Shown piece by piece: positions 43,875-53,016 of a stretch of 64,000 nt of DNA (within the stretch, counting starts at the first letter, position 1; every line of letters starts with the position of its first letter). The notes below the pieces were generated by a model, which saw only the letters and a program-made list of their open reading frames with translations, had not been told where the DNA came from and made no database searches. The stretch is from Acinetobacter oleivorans DR1 (lineage in GTDB: Bacteria; Pseudomonadota; Gammaproteobacteria; Pseudomonadales; Moraxellaceae): NCBI RefSeq assembly GCF_000196795.1, contig NC_014259.1, positions 1,302,001-1,366,000 on the forward strand. Direction: 5' to 3'. A program made the translations under genes and the position numbers.

Positions 43875-45026
43875 ATGACAGATCAATTAAGAGCAAAATT
43901 TGAGAATTTAGAACTGAACGCAGGTTTAGGGAAAATCAGTGCCTTTATTTCAATGTCACTCAGCTTACTTTGTCTGTTTGGTGCATTATGCTTTTTATTT
44001 CCCAGTGTATTAACGACTCCAGAACTCCGTCCTCTTTACGCAAAACATTATCATATTTTTTATTATGGCCTGATTACGGGCATTATTATTAGCGCTGGTT
44101 TCGGTGCATTTAGTGCAATTGTCCGTCAAAACAGATATGGCTTTTACGGACTATGTTTTTCACTTGTAGCAGCAGTTTTGGGGTGTGGGGTAATTGAAGC
44201 ACCCGTTTTACCAAGTGTACCGTTTTATGCAGGTATCGATTATTTTGTACTAACCTTATTCATTTTAGCGTTCATTTTTATTCCGCTTGAAGGTTTTTTT
44301 GCTAAAAATCCTGAACAGAAAATATTAAGGGTGGGCTGGGTGACTGATATGAAATATTTCATGGTCAGCCATGTTGGCATTCAATTATTTAGCTTTTTAA
44401 CCGTCATGCCGATTCAATATTGGATTACGCATCTACCTGATAATCCAATTGTGCCTTATGTACAAGCTCAGCCAATTTGGCTGCAATTTATTGAACTATT
44501 AATTGTGGTCGACTTTACGGTGTATTGGTTGCACCGCGCTATGCATGAAGTTAATTTCTTATGGCGTTTTCACGCAATTCATCATTCGACTGAATATATG
44601 GATTGGTTAGCATCTTCTCGTTTGCATGTCATTGAAGTGCTAATGACTCGCTTTATTGCGACTTTACCGATTTTTCTGTTAGGTTTTCATACTTCAGCAG
44701 TTTTTGCTTATTTAGTTTTTATTTCATTTCACGCTATTTTTATTCATTCTAATGTGCGTTTTCGTTTTCCATATTTGCGCTGGATTATCGCAACGCCAGA
44801 GTTTCACCATTGGCATCATTCTTCAGAAAAACCTGCCATTGATAAAAATTACGCTGCGTTTATTCCACTCTATGATGTCATTTTTAAAAGCGTATATATG
44901 CCTAGTCATTTGGCGAGTGTATATGGAACCGTGGGCTATAAAATCCCAAATAGTTTTGTAAAACAGTTTACGTGGCCTTTTAAAAAATATGTAAAACGTT
45001 TTTTGAAGCCTTGGCGTGATCAGTAA
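43875..45026 (+). CDS. Sterol desaturase/fatty acid hydroxylase family protein
   Basis: A 383-residue membrane di-iron enzyme with the eight-histidine pattern: HRAMH (220-224), HAIHH (233-237) and HHWHH (311-315). The N-terminal 150 residues add about four helices ahead of the catalytic domain. The family hydroxylates or desaturates lipids; the substrate is unknown in bacteria of this kind. It has its own upstream region and is convergent with the GST gene. Confidence 0.9.
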   Translation: MTDQLRAKFENLELNAGLGKISAFISMSLSLLCLFGALCFLFPSVLTTPELRPLYAKHYHIFYYGLITGIIISAGFGAFSAIVRQNRYGFYGLCFSLVAAVLGCGVIEAPVLPSVPFYAGIDYFVLTLFILAFIFIPLEGFFAKNPEQKILRVGWVTDMKYFMVSHVGIQLFSFLTVMPIQYWITHLPDNPIVPYVQAQPIWLQFIELLIVVDFTVYWLHRAMHEVNFLWRFHAIHHSTEYMDWLASSRLHVIEVLMTRFIATLPIFLLGFHTSAVFAYLVFISFHAIFIHSNVRFRFPYLRWIIATPEFHHWHHSSEKPAIDKNYAAFIPLYDVIFKSVYMPSHLASVYGTVGYKIPNSFVKQFTWPFKKYVKRFLKPWRDQ

Positions 45027-45052
45027 ATCTTAAGTTTTAGCTTAATAAATGT

Positions 45053-45085
45053 AGAATGCTTAAATGATGACATGTTTAAGCATTC
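45053..45085. terminator. Convergent hairpin
   Basis: Twelve-bp perfect arms AGAATGCTTAAA (45053-45064) and TTTAAGCATTCT (45074-45085), overlapping the GST stop codon. It lies between the sterol-desaturase-like and GST genes. Confidence 0.6.
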
Positions 45086-45729
45086 TTCTTGGCATCTGCC
45101 ACTGCAAAATGAGCCATTTGGTCAGCATACGCTTTTTGAAAAGAAGGGCGTATAGTCGCTCTCTGAACATATGCGAGACAATGGGGGAATTCTGTCAACC
45201 CATCAAATTTATTCACCAAACGTAATACGTCAGCCATAACAATATCGGCAATAGAAAACGACTGAGCTAACCATTCACGCTCTGCAAGAAATGACTCCAT
45301 ATGTTGAAGGCGAGACTGAAGAAAGGCATCAAATTGTTTGTGTGCGGGACTATCTGTCTGAGCATTAGAAAATCTTAATAAAGCCCAAGGAAGACTCGCC
45401 ATTTCTACTGAATTAAGTGCTGCAAATAACCATTCTATAGCTTCATTACGCTGTTTCGGATCTGTATGTAAAAGTACATCACTACGTTCACCCAAATAAA
45501 ATAAGATAGCGCCACTTTCAAAAATTGAAATATCACCATCTGTTAACCAAGGAACTTGCCCAAAAGGTTGGTGAGAAAAATGATCATCTCCTCGTTCATA
45601 AAAAGATACGCTATTTATTTGATAGGGCATTTTTGCCTCTTCTAATGCCCATCTTATCCTTATATCTCTTACAAAACCTCGTGGTAATTCTGGAACCCAG
45701 TCAAAAGTTGTCAAAATGAAATTATTCAT
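45076..45729 (-). CDS. Glutathione S-transferase family protein
   Basis: A 217-residue GST. The N-terminal thioredoxin-like domain contains RWALEEAKMPYQI, the cis-Pro loop FGQVPWL and the glutathione gamma-glutamyl site IFESGAILFYL. The C-terminal all-helical domain contains SIADIVMADVLR, the N-capping motif. The catalytic residue is not obvious by position. It is monocistronic and shares a hairpin with the convergent gene. Confidence 0.9.
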   Translation of the reverse strand: MNNFILTTFDWVPELPRGFVRDIRIRWALEEAKMPYQINSVSFYERGDDHFSHQPFGQVPWLTDGDISIFESGAILFYLGERSDVLLHTDPKQRNEAIEWLFAALNSVEMASLPWALLRFSNAQTDSPAHKQFDAFLQSRLQHMESFLAEREWLAQSFSIADIVMADVLRLVNKFDGLTEFPHCLAYVQRATIRPSFQKAYADQMAHFAVADAKKNA

Positions 45730-45916
45730 AATAAATTTCCTTATATTTTATAATGATAAATAGAAAATCCTTTTGAGCATTTTATTTATTTAGTATCGAA
45801 GTTCAGCTTACGAGTGAATTTTGATATTAAAAATAGTCTAACGAATTTCAATAGACATCAATGTAGTAATCGGAAGTTAAATTATTTATTTAAGTATCAT
45901 TTGTTTTAAATTATTT

Positions 45917-45946
45917 AAGTCAGCTTCATTTGAGGCTGACTTTTTA
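45917..45946. terminator. Intrinsic terminator
   Basis: AAGTCAGC (45917-45924) with GCTGACTT (from 45935), followed by a T-run on the + strand. It lies just downstream of the minus-strand MFS gene. Confidence 0.65.
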
Positions 45947-45954
45947 ACACATCC

Positions 45955-47157
45955 TTATTTGCTTTTAATATTTTTAAAAATCATTACAAGGGCGATCAGA
46001 GCAAGACCAATAATTAAACTCATATAAATATTGGCACTGTTCATAAGTCCGATTTTACCCACAAAGTAGCCTGCCAGAATTGCTGGCACACTAAAAGCCA
46101 AATAGCTTTCAACAAAAAATGCAGCCATCAAGCCTGCACGTTCTTCGGGTAAAGCGAGGGGCATGACTGTGCGAATTGCTCCCATAAAAGCTGTACCAAA
46201 ACCCACTCCGGTAATAATAGAACCAATAAGTAGAATCACAGCACTTGTAAAATTGATCGCTAAAAATAAAACGGTTGCACCAATAATGATGGATAAGGTG
46301 CCCGTGAGCAAAATACGAAAATTGGTAGATTTTCTAAGAGTCAGAATCCCTGCCGCACCTGAAAGGGCGAGCGCCATAAACATACTGCCGTTTAGCCAAG
46401 CTGAAGATGTCTGAAAAATTTTTGCCAGTAAAGAGGGCATAAGTGATAAGAAAAAACCACTGACCATCCAAAGTGCAATATTAATAGGGCTAATACTTAA
46501 TAGAGCACCTCTTGCTTGATGAGGAATAGCCATGTTGGGTTTTAATGAAGCCAAAGCTCCAGATCTTTTGCGGACAGTCTCAGGATTAAAGAAACTTAGA
46601 ATAAGTTCAAGTGCAAACAAAACACATAAGAGTTCAAAAACCAAATGTAATGGTTGAGCTGAAAATTGCAGAATAAAACATGTAATAAAAACGCCTACTG
46701 CCATGCCGACCATTGGAGCAATACTATTAATTAGGGAACCATGATGCTTACTAAAATCTAAAATTGCAGCTCCAATTGCAGAAACGGCAAGACCTGTTGC
46801 GATACCTTGTAAGCCACGCGCAATAAATAACATAGAAACATCTGAGGCAAAAAGAAAAAAGCTCATTGAAGCGATTTGCAAAAAAATTGCTGAAATAATG
46901 ACGGGCCGACGTCCGATATAATCAGATAAAGAACCAATAATGAGTAAAGAAGCAAGTAAGGTAAACGCGTAGGTCGCAAAAATTAAAGTTAAGATAACGG
47001 GCGAAAATTGCCATATCTGCTGATACAAACGATATAAAGGCGTAGGGGCACTAGACGCCGCCATAAAGGTCATAAGCGTGATTGTGTTTAAGGTCAATGC
47101 TACTGTTGAATCTAACTGAAAAACTGATCCAGACCGTTTTGAACTTGAATTGTTCAT
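45955..47157 (-). CDS. MFS efflux-type transporter
   Basis: A 400-residue MFS protein with 12 helices, motif A-like GSLSDYIGRRPVI and a PTPLYRLYQQIW segment after helix 1 typical of the drug:H+ / YfcJ-like group. It is divergent (133 bp) from a TetR gene, and the gap holds two operator-like palindromes, the nearer ending 12 bp before this start codon overlap zone. Likely a repressor-controlled exporter of an unknown compound. Confidence 0.88.
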   Translation of the reverse strand: MNNSSSKRSGSVFQLDSTVALTLNTITLMTFMAASSAPTPLYRLYQQIWQFSPVILTLIFATYAFTLLASLLIIGSLSDYIGRRPVIISAIFLQIASMSFFLFASDVSMLFIARGLQGIATGLAVSAIGAAILDFSKHHGSLINSIAPMVGMAVGVFITCFILQFSAQPLHLVFELLCVLFALELILSFFNPETVRKRSGALASLKPNMAIPHQARGALLSISPINIALWMVSGFFLSLMPSLLAKIFQTSSAWLNGSMFMALALSGAAGILTLRKSTNFRILLTGTLSIIIGATVLFLAINFTSAVILLIGSIITGVGFGTAFMGAIRTVMPLALPEERAGLMAAFFVESYLAFSVPAILAGYFVGKIGLMNSANIYMSLIIGLALIALVMIFKNIKSK

Positions 47158-47171
47158 ATAAGATGAATAAC

Positions 47172-47196
47172 ATAAAAGCGAATATTTAGCTTTTAT
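47172..47196. promoter_or_regulatory. Operator-like palindrome A
   Basis: ATAAAAGC (47172-47179), a 9-base spacer, then GCTTTTAT (47189-47196). It has the same half-site and spacing as palindrome B, 38 bp away. It lies close to the MFS start. Confidence 0.6.
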
Positions 47197-47206
47197 ACAT
47201 GATTTT

Positions 47207-47237
47207 TACACTAAAGCAAATCATTAGCTTTAGTGTA
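47207..47237. promoter_or_regulatory. Operator-like palindrome B
   Basis: TACACTAAAGC (47207-47217), a 9-base spacer, then GCTTTAGTGTA (47227-47237): eleven-bp perfect arms. It shares the core WAAAGC-N9-GCTTTW with palindrome A. A further palindrome, TTTGTATATACAAA, is at 47239-47252. Confidence 0.65.
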
Positions 47238-47290
47238 TTTTGTATATACAAATATTATTTTAATCGTTTTTATTGAAGTAGAGCTAATTA

Positions 47291-47863
47291 ATGGCAAAAG
47301 TTGTTACTGGGTTACGCCCGGGTGGTCGTAGTGAAAGAATTCAAACTGCAGTTCATCAAGCCGTAAAAGAGCTTCAAAAAAACTTGGAGCAAAGCCAAAT
47401 TACTATACCCATGATTGCTGATAAAGCAGGTGTAACACCTTCTACAATTTATCGTCGTTGGGGAGATATCAATCAGTTATTTTCAGATGTAGCCCTTAAT
47501 GAACTGAAACCCGATATGGAGCCAAAAGATTTAGGCTCATTTCAGCTTGATATCACGACATGGGTCGAACAATATTTTGAAGAATACTCTTCTGAAGTAG
47601 GGCAAACACTGTTACGAGATTTGCTATATGCAACTGAATCTTCAAACGCTCGAAAGTGTGAAACTTTAATTGTTCAACAACTTGATATTATTCAAGCTAG
47701 AGCTAAGGCGCGTAGTGAATTAACTATAGAAAATCAAGAAATTATCGAAGCTGTGATTGCACCAATGTTATTCCGCATCTTATTCACTGATCGTACATTA
47801 AGCTTAGACTATGTCCATATTTTATTAGAGCGGTTGTTTAAGGCCCACCCTAATTTTAATTAA
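47291..47863 (+). CDS. TetR/AcrR family transcriptional regulator
   Basis: A 190-residue regulator. The helix-turn-helix is ITIPMIADKAGVTPSTIYRRWG at about residues 36-58, with a TetR C-terminal domain of the type that follows GDINQLFSDVAL. The N-terminus has a basic arm (LRPGGRSERIQTA). It is divergent from the MFS gene with palindromic operators between, so it probably represses both. It ends before a strong terminator. Confidence 0.9.
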   Translation: MAKVVTGLRPGGRSERIQTAVHQAVKELQKNLEQSQITIPMIADKAGVTPSTIYRRWGDINQLFSDVALNELKPDMEPKDLGSFQLDITTWVEQYFEEYSSEVGQTLLRDLLYATESSNARKCETLIVQQLDIIQARAKARSELTIENQEIIEAVIAPMLFRILFTDRTLSLDYVHILLERLFKAHPNFN

Positions 47864-47884
47864 TTTATCGCAGCTTATTAGTGT

Positions 47885-47927
47885 AATTTTTTAACAAGAA
47901 ATAGACACTTTCTCTTGTTAAAAAATT
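47885..47927 (+). terminator. Intrinsic terminator of the tetR-type gene
   Basis: Thirteen-bp arms TTTTTTAACAAGA (47887-47899) and TCTTGTTAAAAAA (47913-47925). Confidence 0.8.
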
Positions 47928-48309
47928 ATATATCAATTTTTCTTATTATTTTTAAATTAAATTTTCATAATTTATAATTTACATGTTTTTAATAAAATCA
48001 TTTATTTAATAAATGGTAATCCTGAATAAGTTATACAAGTTGCTAAAGCCGATTTTATTAACTTAAATAGGGTTTAATTTTAATATAAACAATAAGTTAA
48101 TATTGTGTTTAATGAATTTTATAATTTTTTAAATCTTAAAATAAAAAGTATTCTATACAAATTAATGCATGATTTTTGAATTTGACATTTTTTAAATTTA
48201 TAACACAGGGTGTTTTTTATTCTTTACAATGGCTTTTCCTTGTTAAAGCAGCTTGTGGTGCTAGCTTTATATTTTATTTTTTTATCCCCATCGAAAAGGT
48301 ATTTAGATA
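47928..48309. other. AT-rich region upstream of dctA
   Basis: About 380 bp of AT-rich DNA without a credible gene. It must carry the dctA promoter. A TTGACA is at 48182-48187 and a TATAAC at 48199-48204, but their 11-bp spacing is too short to call a promoter. A sigma-54-type or activator-dependent promoter is possible and was not recognised. Confidence 0.4.
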
Positions 48310-49608
48310 ATGGATTTCAATACCCTTGACCAAGAAACGGTACAGAAAAAACAGAAATTTCACCAAATTTTGTATGTACAGGTCATTTTTGCAATTATTT
48401 TGGGCATTTTAATTGGTCATTTTTACCCAGAACTTGGCGAAAGTTTAAAACCGCTTGGTGATGCATTCATCAAGATCGTTAAAATGATTATTGCTCCCGT
48501 CATCTTTTTAACAGTTGTTACAGGCATTGCCAGTATGACAAACATGAGCCGTGTGGGTCGTGTAACTGGCAAAGCGATGCTTTATTTTCTGACCTTCTCA
48601 AGCTTGGCTCTTGTAGTTGGTATGATTGTGGCAAATATTATCCAACCGGGTAAAGGCCTTAACATCGATCCTGCTACCTTAGTCAACGATAAAGTAAATA
48701 CTTACGTTGAGAAGGCACATGCAACAAATATTACCGATTTCTTCATGAATATTATCCCGCAAACCTTAGTCAGTCCTCTGGCTGGTGGCGAGATTTTGCA
48801 GGTGTTATTTGTAGCGGTTCTATTTGGTATTTCTTTGGCTGCTTTAGGCGACCGAGCGCGCCCAATTACCGATTTCTTAAATAACTTAACAGCTCCAGTT
48901 TTCTACTTGGTTGGTATGTTAATGAAGCTTGCTCCAATTGGTGCTTTTGGTGCAATGGCTTTCACGATCGGTGCTTATGGAATCGAATCAATTGGTAATT
49001 TATTACTATTAATTATGACGTTCTATATTACTGCGGTGTTATTTGTCGTAGTGATCTTAGGTGCGGTAGCTCGTTACAACGGTTTTTCAATTATTCATTT
49101 AATTCGTTATATCAAAGATGAGCTTTGGTTGGTTTTAGGAACAAGTTCTTCAGAAGCAGCTTTACCATCTTTAATGGACAAAATGCAAAAAGCAGGTTGT
49201 GAAAAATCGGTGGTAGGTTTAGTGATTCCAACAGGTTATTCATTTAACCTTGATGGTACAAATATCTACATGACTATGGCAGCTCTGTTTATTGCACAAG
49301 CGTGTAATGTAGATTTATCAATTAGTGAACAAATTGCCTTGCTTCTTGTTGCAATGGTAAGTTCTAAAGGTGCGGCAGGGGTGACTGGTGCAGGCTTTAT
49401 TACTCTGGCTGCAACTCTATCCGTTGTGCCGGCTGTTCCTGTCGCAGGTATGGCTTTAATTCTTGGTATCGACCGTTTTATGTCTGAATGCCGTGCATTA
49501 ACAAACTTAGTTGGTAATGCTTGTGCAACAATTGTGGTGGCACGTTGGGATAAGGCTTTAGATAAAGATCTTCTTGATAAAGCATTAAAGAACCATAAAG
49601 CAGATTAA
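48310..49608 (+). CDS. dctA: C4-dicarboxylate:cation symporter
   Basis: A 432-residue DAACS transporter for succinate, fumarate and malate. Typical features: FIKIVKMIIAPVIFLTVVTGIA, the serine-rich re-entrant loop LVLGTSSSEAALPSLM, GYSFNLDGTNIYMTMAALFIAQ and SSKGAAGVTGAGFI. Eight membrane helices and two hairpins in the usual order. Monocistronic, with a terminator 12 bp downstream. The long AT-rich upstream region suggests regulated expression. Confidence 0.94.
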   Translation: MDFNTLDQETVQKKQKFHQILYVQVIFAIILGILIGHFYPELGESLKPLGDAFIKIVKMIIAPVIFLTVVTGIASMTNMSRVGRVTGKAMLYFLTFSSLALVVGMIVANIIQPGKGLNIDPATLVNDKVNTYVEKAHATNITDFFMNIIPQTLVSPLAGGEILQVLFVAVLFGISLAALGDRARPITDFLNNLTAPVFYLVGMLMKLAPIGAFGAMAFTIGAYGIESIGNLLLLIMTFYITAVLFVVVILGAVARYNGFSIIHLIRYIKDELWLVLGTSSSEAALPSLMDKMQKAGCEKSVVGLVIPTGYSFNLDGTNIYMTMAALFIAQACNVDLSISEQIALLLVAMVSSKGAAGVTGAGFITLAATLSVVPAVPVAGMALILGIDRFMSECRALTNLVGNACATIVVARWDKALDKDLLDKALKNHKAD

Positions 49609-49620
49609 CCTTACAAAATA

Positions 49621-49674
49621 AAAAAATCTGTAGCTAAGGGCAATTTGGGAGAGTAGCCCTGTTACAGATTTTTT
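49621..49674 (+). terminator. Intrinsic terminator of dctA
   Basis: Nested arms AAAAAATCTGTA (49621-49632) with TACAGATTTTTT (49663-49674), and an inner AGGGC/GCCCT, followed by a T-run. Confidence 0.85.
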
Positions 49675-49780
49675 ATTTAATAACTAAAAAATATATTTTA
49701 ATTAAGCCATTCTAAAGTTCTGCAACATTACTTGTCTTTCAAGAAAGACCGTACTGTAATTAAAATCAAGTCGTAAAAAA

Positions 49781-49984
49781 TTATGCTTTTAAGTGATCCT
49801 CAAACTCTTCACCTAATTGCATAGCTAATGAATTACCTGCTAACTCACAAGTGACCAAACCATATTCTTTTTTAAAACTAAAAGTAAAACCTTTCCCGTC
49901 AGCGAGATTTTTAACTGAATACCCTAACTTTTCTAACCAAATACGAAACGCAATCAAATTTTTAGCTTTAACAACCTTTTTCAC
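49781..49984 (-). CDS. Small conserved-looking hypothetical protein
   Basis: Sixty-seven residues, starting at GTG 49984 with AAGGAG spaced 8 bp ahead, a strong site that supports a real gene. The sequence looks like a compact alpha/beta domain: KAKNLIAFRIWLEKLGYSV then a strand pair GFTFSFKKEYGLVTCELAG and an acidic tail (GEEFEDHLKA). No signal peptide or membrane helix. I do not recognise a family. It is monocistronic, between dctA (convergent) and gloB. Confidence 0.65.
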   Translation of the reverse strand: MKKVVKAKNLIAFRIWLEKLGYSVKNLADGKGFTFSFKKEYGLVTCELAGNSLAMQLGEEFEDHLKA

Positions 49985-50330
49985 GTGAGAACTCCTTCTA
50001 TCCGTGGCATTACATCTTATTTATTAATAGGGTTTTAATTGGATTTTTTAAAGGGGTAAAACTTTTTTTTATTTTTCAACTTGTAAAAAAGTAAGAAAAG
50101 ATTTCATTTTCATAAAATAATAAATTAATTATATATATGAAAAATAATAACTTTTTATTTAAAGAGCTGTCTTCTTGAGTGTTTTTGAAAATATAAATTC
50201 AACGTTATTTTTAGAATAGTGAGCAAATAAAAAACAGAGTAAATGTAAAAAATAATTACAGGCAACAGCTAATAGGCAAAAAGATACAGTTCTTAAAATG
50301 AAACCGTATCTTTTTTTTTAAAGCTCAATT
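49985..50330. other. Intergenic region with gloB terminator
   Basis: About 345 bp, very AT-rich. It holds the promoter of the 67-residue gene, nothing recognisable in the middle, and the gloB terminator at the right end. Confidence 0.5.
50277..50320 (-). terminator. Intrinsic terminator of gloB
   Basis: Arms containing GATAC and GTATC with A/T extensions (AAAAAGATACAG on the left, CCGTATCTTTTTTTT on the right). It lies 10 bp after the gloB stop on the minus strand. Confidence 0.75.
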
Positions 50331-51062
50331 TTAGAAATTATCTTTAAGAGTACGTATATGTGCAAAGTCTTCAACACTTTCTGCACGAAGAAAGGGATTG
50401 GTTGCCAATTCAAGTTCAATCGTACTTGGTAGCGTGATTAAACCTTGTTTACGTAGTTCACGGACTTCTTGAGCTCGTTCTGCTAAGGCAAGATTATGCG
50501 GTTCTACCGTTAAAGCAAATTCGGCATTTGAAAGCGTGTATTCATGTGTGCAATAAACTTTTGTGCTGGTTGGTAATGCTGCTAGACGACTCAGTGAGTG
50601 ATACATTTGTTCAGCCGTGCCTTCAAATAATCGACCACATCCCATTGCAAATAAAGTATCACCACAAAATACAGCTTCTAATTCTTCAATAAAATATACA
50701 ATGTGTCCTAAGGTATGACCTGGGGTTGCAATAATCTCTACTTTTAAATCATTAAATTTTAGATGATCGTCATGTTGTAAGGGATGGGTAATTCCCGGAA
50801 TTTTTGTGAGCTCATCACGGGGACCATAGACAGTAATATTTTGGGCAGCCGTTAAATCAGCAACACCACCTATATGGTCTTTATGCCAATGAGTAAGCCA
50901 AATTTGTTTTAAATTTAACTGATGCTTCTGACAAAATTGGGTGACTAATTCTGCTTCTGTTGGGTCAACTGCTACAGCTTCTTGGGTTTCAGTATCTTCT
51001 AAAATCCAGATATAGTTTTGGAGGGCATTCTGCACATCAATAAAATGAATTCTATAACGCAT
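50331..51062 (-). CDS. gloB: Hydroxyacylglutathione hydrolase (glyoxalase II)
   Basis: A 243-residue metallo-beta-lactamase-fold enzyme that hydrolyses S-lactoylglutathione to lactate and glutathione in methylglyoxal detoxification. The metal motif is THWHKDH (57-63), further ligands are in ATPGHTLGHIVYF and VFCGDTLFAMGCGRLFEG, and CTHEYTLSNAEFA is the family glutathione-site stretch. Cytoplasmic, monocistronic. Confidence 0.95.
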   Translation of the reverse strand: MRYRIHFIDVQNALQNYIWILEDTETQEAVAVDPTEAELVTQFCQKHQLNLKQIWLTHWHKDHIGGVADLTAAQNITVYGPRDELTKIPGITHPLQHDDHLKFNDLKVEIIATPGHTLGHIVYFIEELEAVFCGDTLFAMGCGRLFEGTAEQMYHSLSRLAALPTSTKVYCTHEYTLSNAEFALTVEPHNLALAERAQEVRELRKQGLITLPSTIELELATNPFLRAESVEDFAHIRTLKDNF

Positions 51063-51182
51063 TGTTTTATCCTGAAACTAAATCCAAAGAGTAAATGAAT
51101 AATAATGACTAAGTCTGATCATACCAGAAAATGGTATTGAGCCATGTACTCAACTATCTTTAAGAAGCGAGTTGTATAAAAC

Positions 51183-51212
51183 AAAAAAAGCCCTCTAGAA
51201 GAGAGCTTTTTT
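51183..51212 (-). terminator. Intrinsic terminator of the met operon
   Basis: AAAAAAGCCCTCT and AGAGAGCTTTTTT arms with a T-run on both strands. It lies 12 bp after the metI stop. Confidence 0.85.
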
Positions 51213-51223
51213 GTATGGATGAC

Positions 51224-51919
51224 TTAACGGAGTTTAGCCAGCCAGTTTCCTAGTGTTTGTACAATCTGTACTAATAGTAATAGGATAATGACTGTTAAAA
51301 TCACAACGCTTGTATCAAAACGTTGATAACCATAAGAAATCGCTAAATCACCAATACCACCTGCACCAACTGCACCAGCCATAGCGGTTGCACCAATAAG
51401 ACTGATTGTTGCTGTTGTAAGGTTTAAAATGAGTGAACTACGTGCTTCAGGCAAAATAAAGCGATAAATAATTTGCCAAGGTGTAGCACCCATTGCTTGA
51501 GCAGATTCAATAATTCCTTCATTGACTTCAAGCAATGAAGTTTCAATCAGACGTCCCATATAAGGACCAACATAAATAGTCAATGGAACAATAGCTGCCC
51601 ATGTACCAATTGAAGTACCTACTAATAGCTTAGTAAGAGGAATCACTGCAATAAGTAAAATAATAAAAGGAAGGGAGCGTAAAGCATTTACAATTGGATT
51701 AAGTAAATGATAAATCACTTTATTCGGTAAAATGCCCTCTGGACGGGTAACTAATAAAATAATTCCCTGAATAAATCCCCAAATACCACCAAACACAAGT
51801 GCGAAGAAAACCATATTAAAGGTTTCTTGCAAAGCTGTAACGAATTGATCAATAGAAAGGGAGCTGTGCCAGAAAGGTTGAGTAAGTTCAGTTAACCATT
51901 GTACGATTAAATCTCTCAT
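51224..51919 (-). CDS. metI: Methionine ABC transporter permease
   Basis: A 231-residue inner-membrane permease with about five helices. The ATPase-contacting EAA loop is ESAQAMGATPWQIIYRFILPEARSSLI, and GATAMAGAVGAGGIGDLAISYGYQRF is the MetI signature. It pairs with MetN; the start overlaps the metN stop by 4 bp. Last gene of metQ-metN-metI. Confidence 0.94.
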   Translation of the reverse strand: MRDLIVQWLTELTQPFWHSSLSIDQFVTALQETFNMVFFALVFGGIWGFIQGIILLVTRPEGILPNKVIYHLLNPIVNALRSLPFIILLIAVIPLTKLLVGTSIGTWAAIVPLTIYVGPYMGRLIETSLLEVNEGIIESAQAMGATPWQIIYRFILPEARSSLILNLTTATISLIGATAMAGAVGAGGIGDLAISYGYQRFDTSVVILTVIILLLLVQIVQTLGNWLAKLR

Positions 51920-52941
51920 ACTTGATCTCCTGATTGAACTACACCTACTTCATTTTGTTCCAAAAACTCAATAGCCTGCTTAATTAGCTGAGGATCACCT
52001 AAAAGCTGCACAAACATTTGACCAATGACTGTACCATTAATTTCAGTCATATTCGCAAATAAAATATTTAAGCTAATATCGAATTTTTTAATCAGTGACT
52101 GAATTACAGGTTCTTGAGCAGAACGTCCTAAAAACTGTAAGCAGTAAATACTATGATGATGCTGGTTTTCGAGCTGATTTAAAATATTTACAGGCAACTG
52201 TTGATGTAAAACAGTTTGAATGAAGTTTTTAGTCGTTGGATGTTGAGGTTTGCTAAAAATATCAATCGTTGAACCTTGTTCAATGACTTTACCTGCTTCC
52301 ATTACAGCCACATGATCACAAATAGTTTCAATAACATCCATTTCATGGGTCACCATAACAATCGTGATTTTTTGCTCTTGATTAATTTTCTTCAGCAGTT
52401 CTAAAACTGATTTGGTAGTTTGCGGATCTAGAGCAGAAGTTGCTTCATCACACAAAAGAATTTTTGGATGATTTGCCAAAGCACGGGCAATACCGACACG
52501 TTGCTTTTGTCCGCCAGAAAGCTCATCTGGATAAGCATCTTTTTTATGCTTAAGATCAATGAACTCCAATAACTCATTCAGGCGTTTTTCACGTTCTACC
52601 TTATTGTAATTCAGTAGGCGCATTGGCATTTCAATATTTTCAGCAACTGTCTTGGTTTGTAGCAGATTGAAGTGCTGGAAAATCATTCCAATGTTTGCAC
52701 GTTCCTGACGTAATGAGCGTGCATCCAAAGCAGTGAAATCTTTCTGATTAATAATGATTTGACCTTCAGTTGGTCGCTCAAGAAGGTTGATCAGGCGGAT
52801 TAAGGTACTTTTACCTGCACCACTATAGCCAATGATGCCAAAAATACTGCCCTCTGGAATCTCTAAATTGATTTCGTCGAGTGCGCGTATGGTTTGATTT
52901 TTGAGCTGATAGTGCTTTGAAATGTTTTTAAATTGAATCAT
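51916..52941 (-). CDS. metN: Methionine ABC transporter ATP-binding protein
   Basis: About 341 residues from the ATG at 52941 (MIQFKNISKHYQ). A longer frame from 52998 has no support. Walker A is GYSGAGKST, the ABC signature LSGGQKQRVGIARAL, Walker B KILLCDEATSALD, and the H-loop VTHEMDV. A C-terminal NIL/ACT-like domain (about residues 265-341) gives substrate inhibition by methionine. It lies 75 bp downstream of metQ. Confidence 0.94.
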   Translation of the reverse strand: MIQFKNISKHYQLKNQTIRALDEINLEIPEGSIFGIIGYSGAGKSTLIRLINLLERPTEGQIIINQKDFTALDARSLRQERANIGMIFQHFNLLQTKTVAENIEMPMRLLNYNKVEREKRLNELLEFIDLKHKKDAYPDELSGGQKQRVGIARALANHPKILLCDEATSALDPQTTKSVLELLKKINQEQKITIVMVTHEMDVIETICDHVAVMEAGKVIEQGSTIDIFSKPQHPTTKNFIQTVLHQQLPVNILNQLENQHHHSIYCLQFLGRSAQEPVIQSLIKKFDISLNILFANMTEINGTVIGQMFVQLLGDPQLIKQAIEFLEQNEVGVVQSGDQV

Positions 52942-53016
52942 ATCTTCAGAAGCTATGCTGGAAAGAAAAAACAGGCAAAGAGAATTTGCCTGTTTCACGT
53001 TTGGGCTATTATATTA

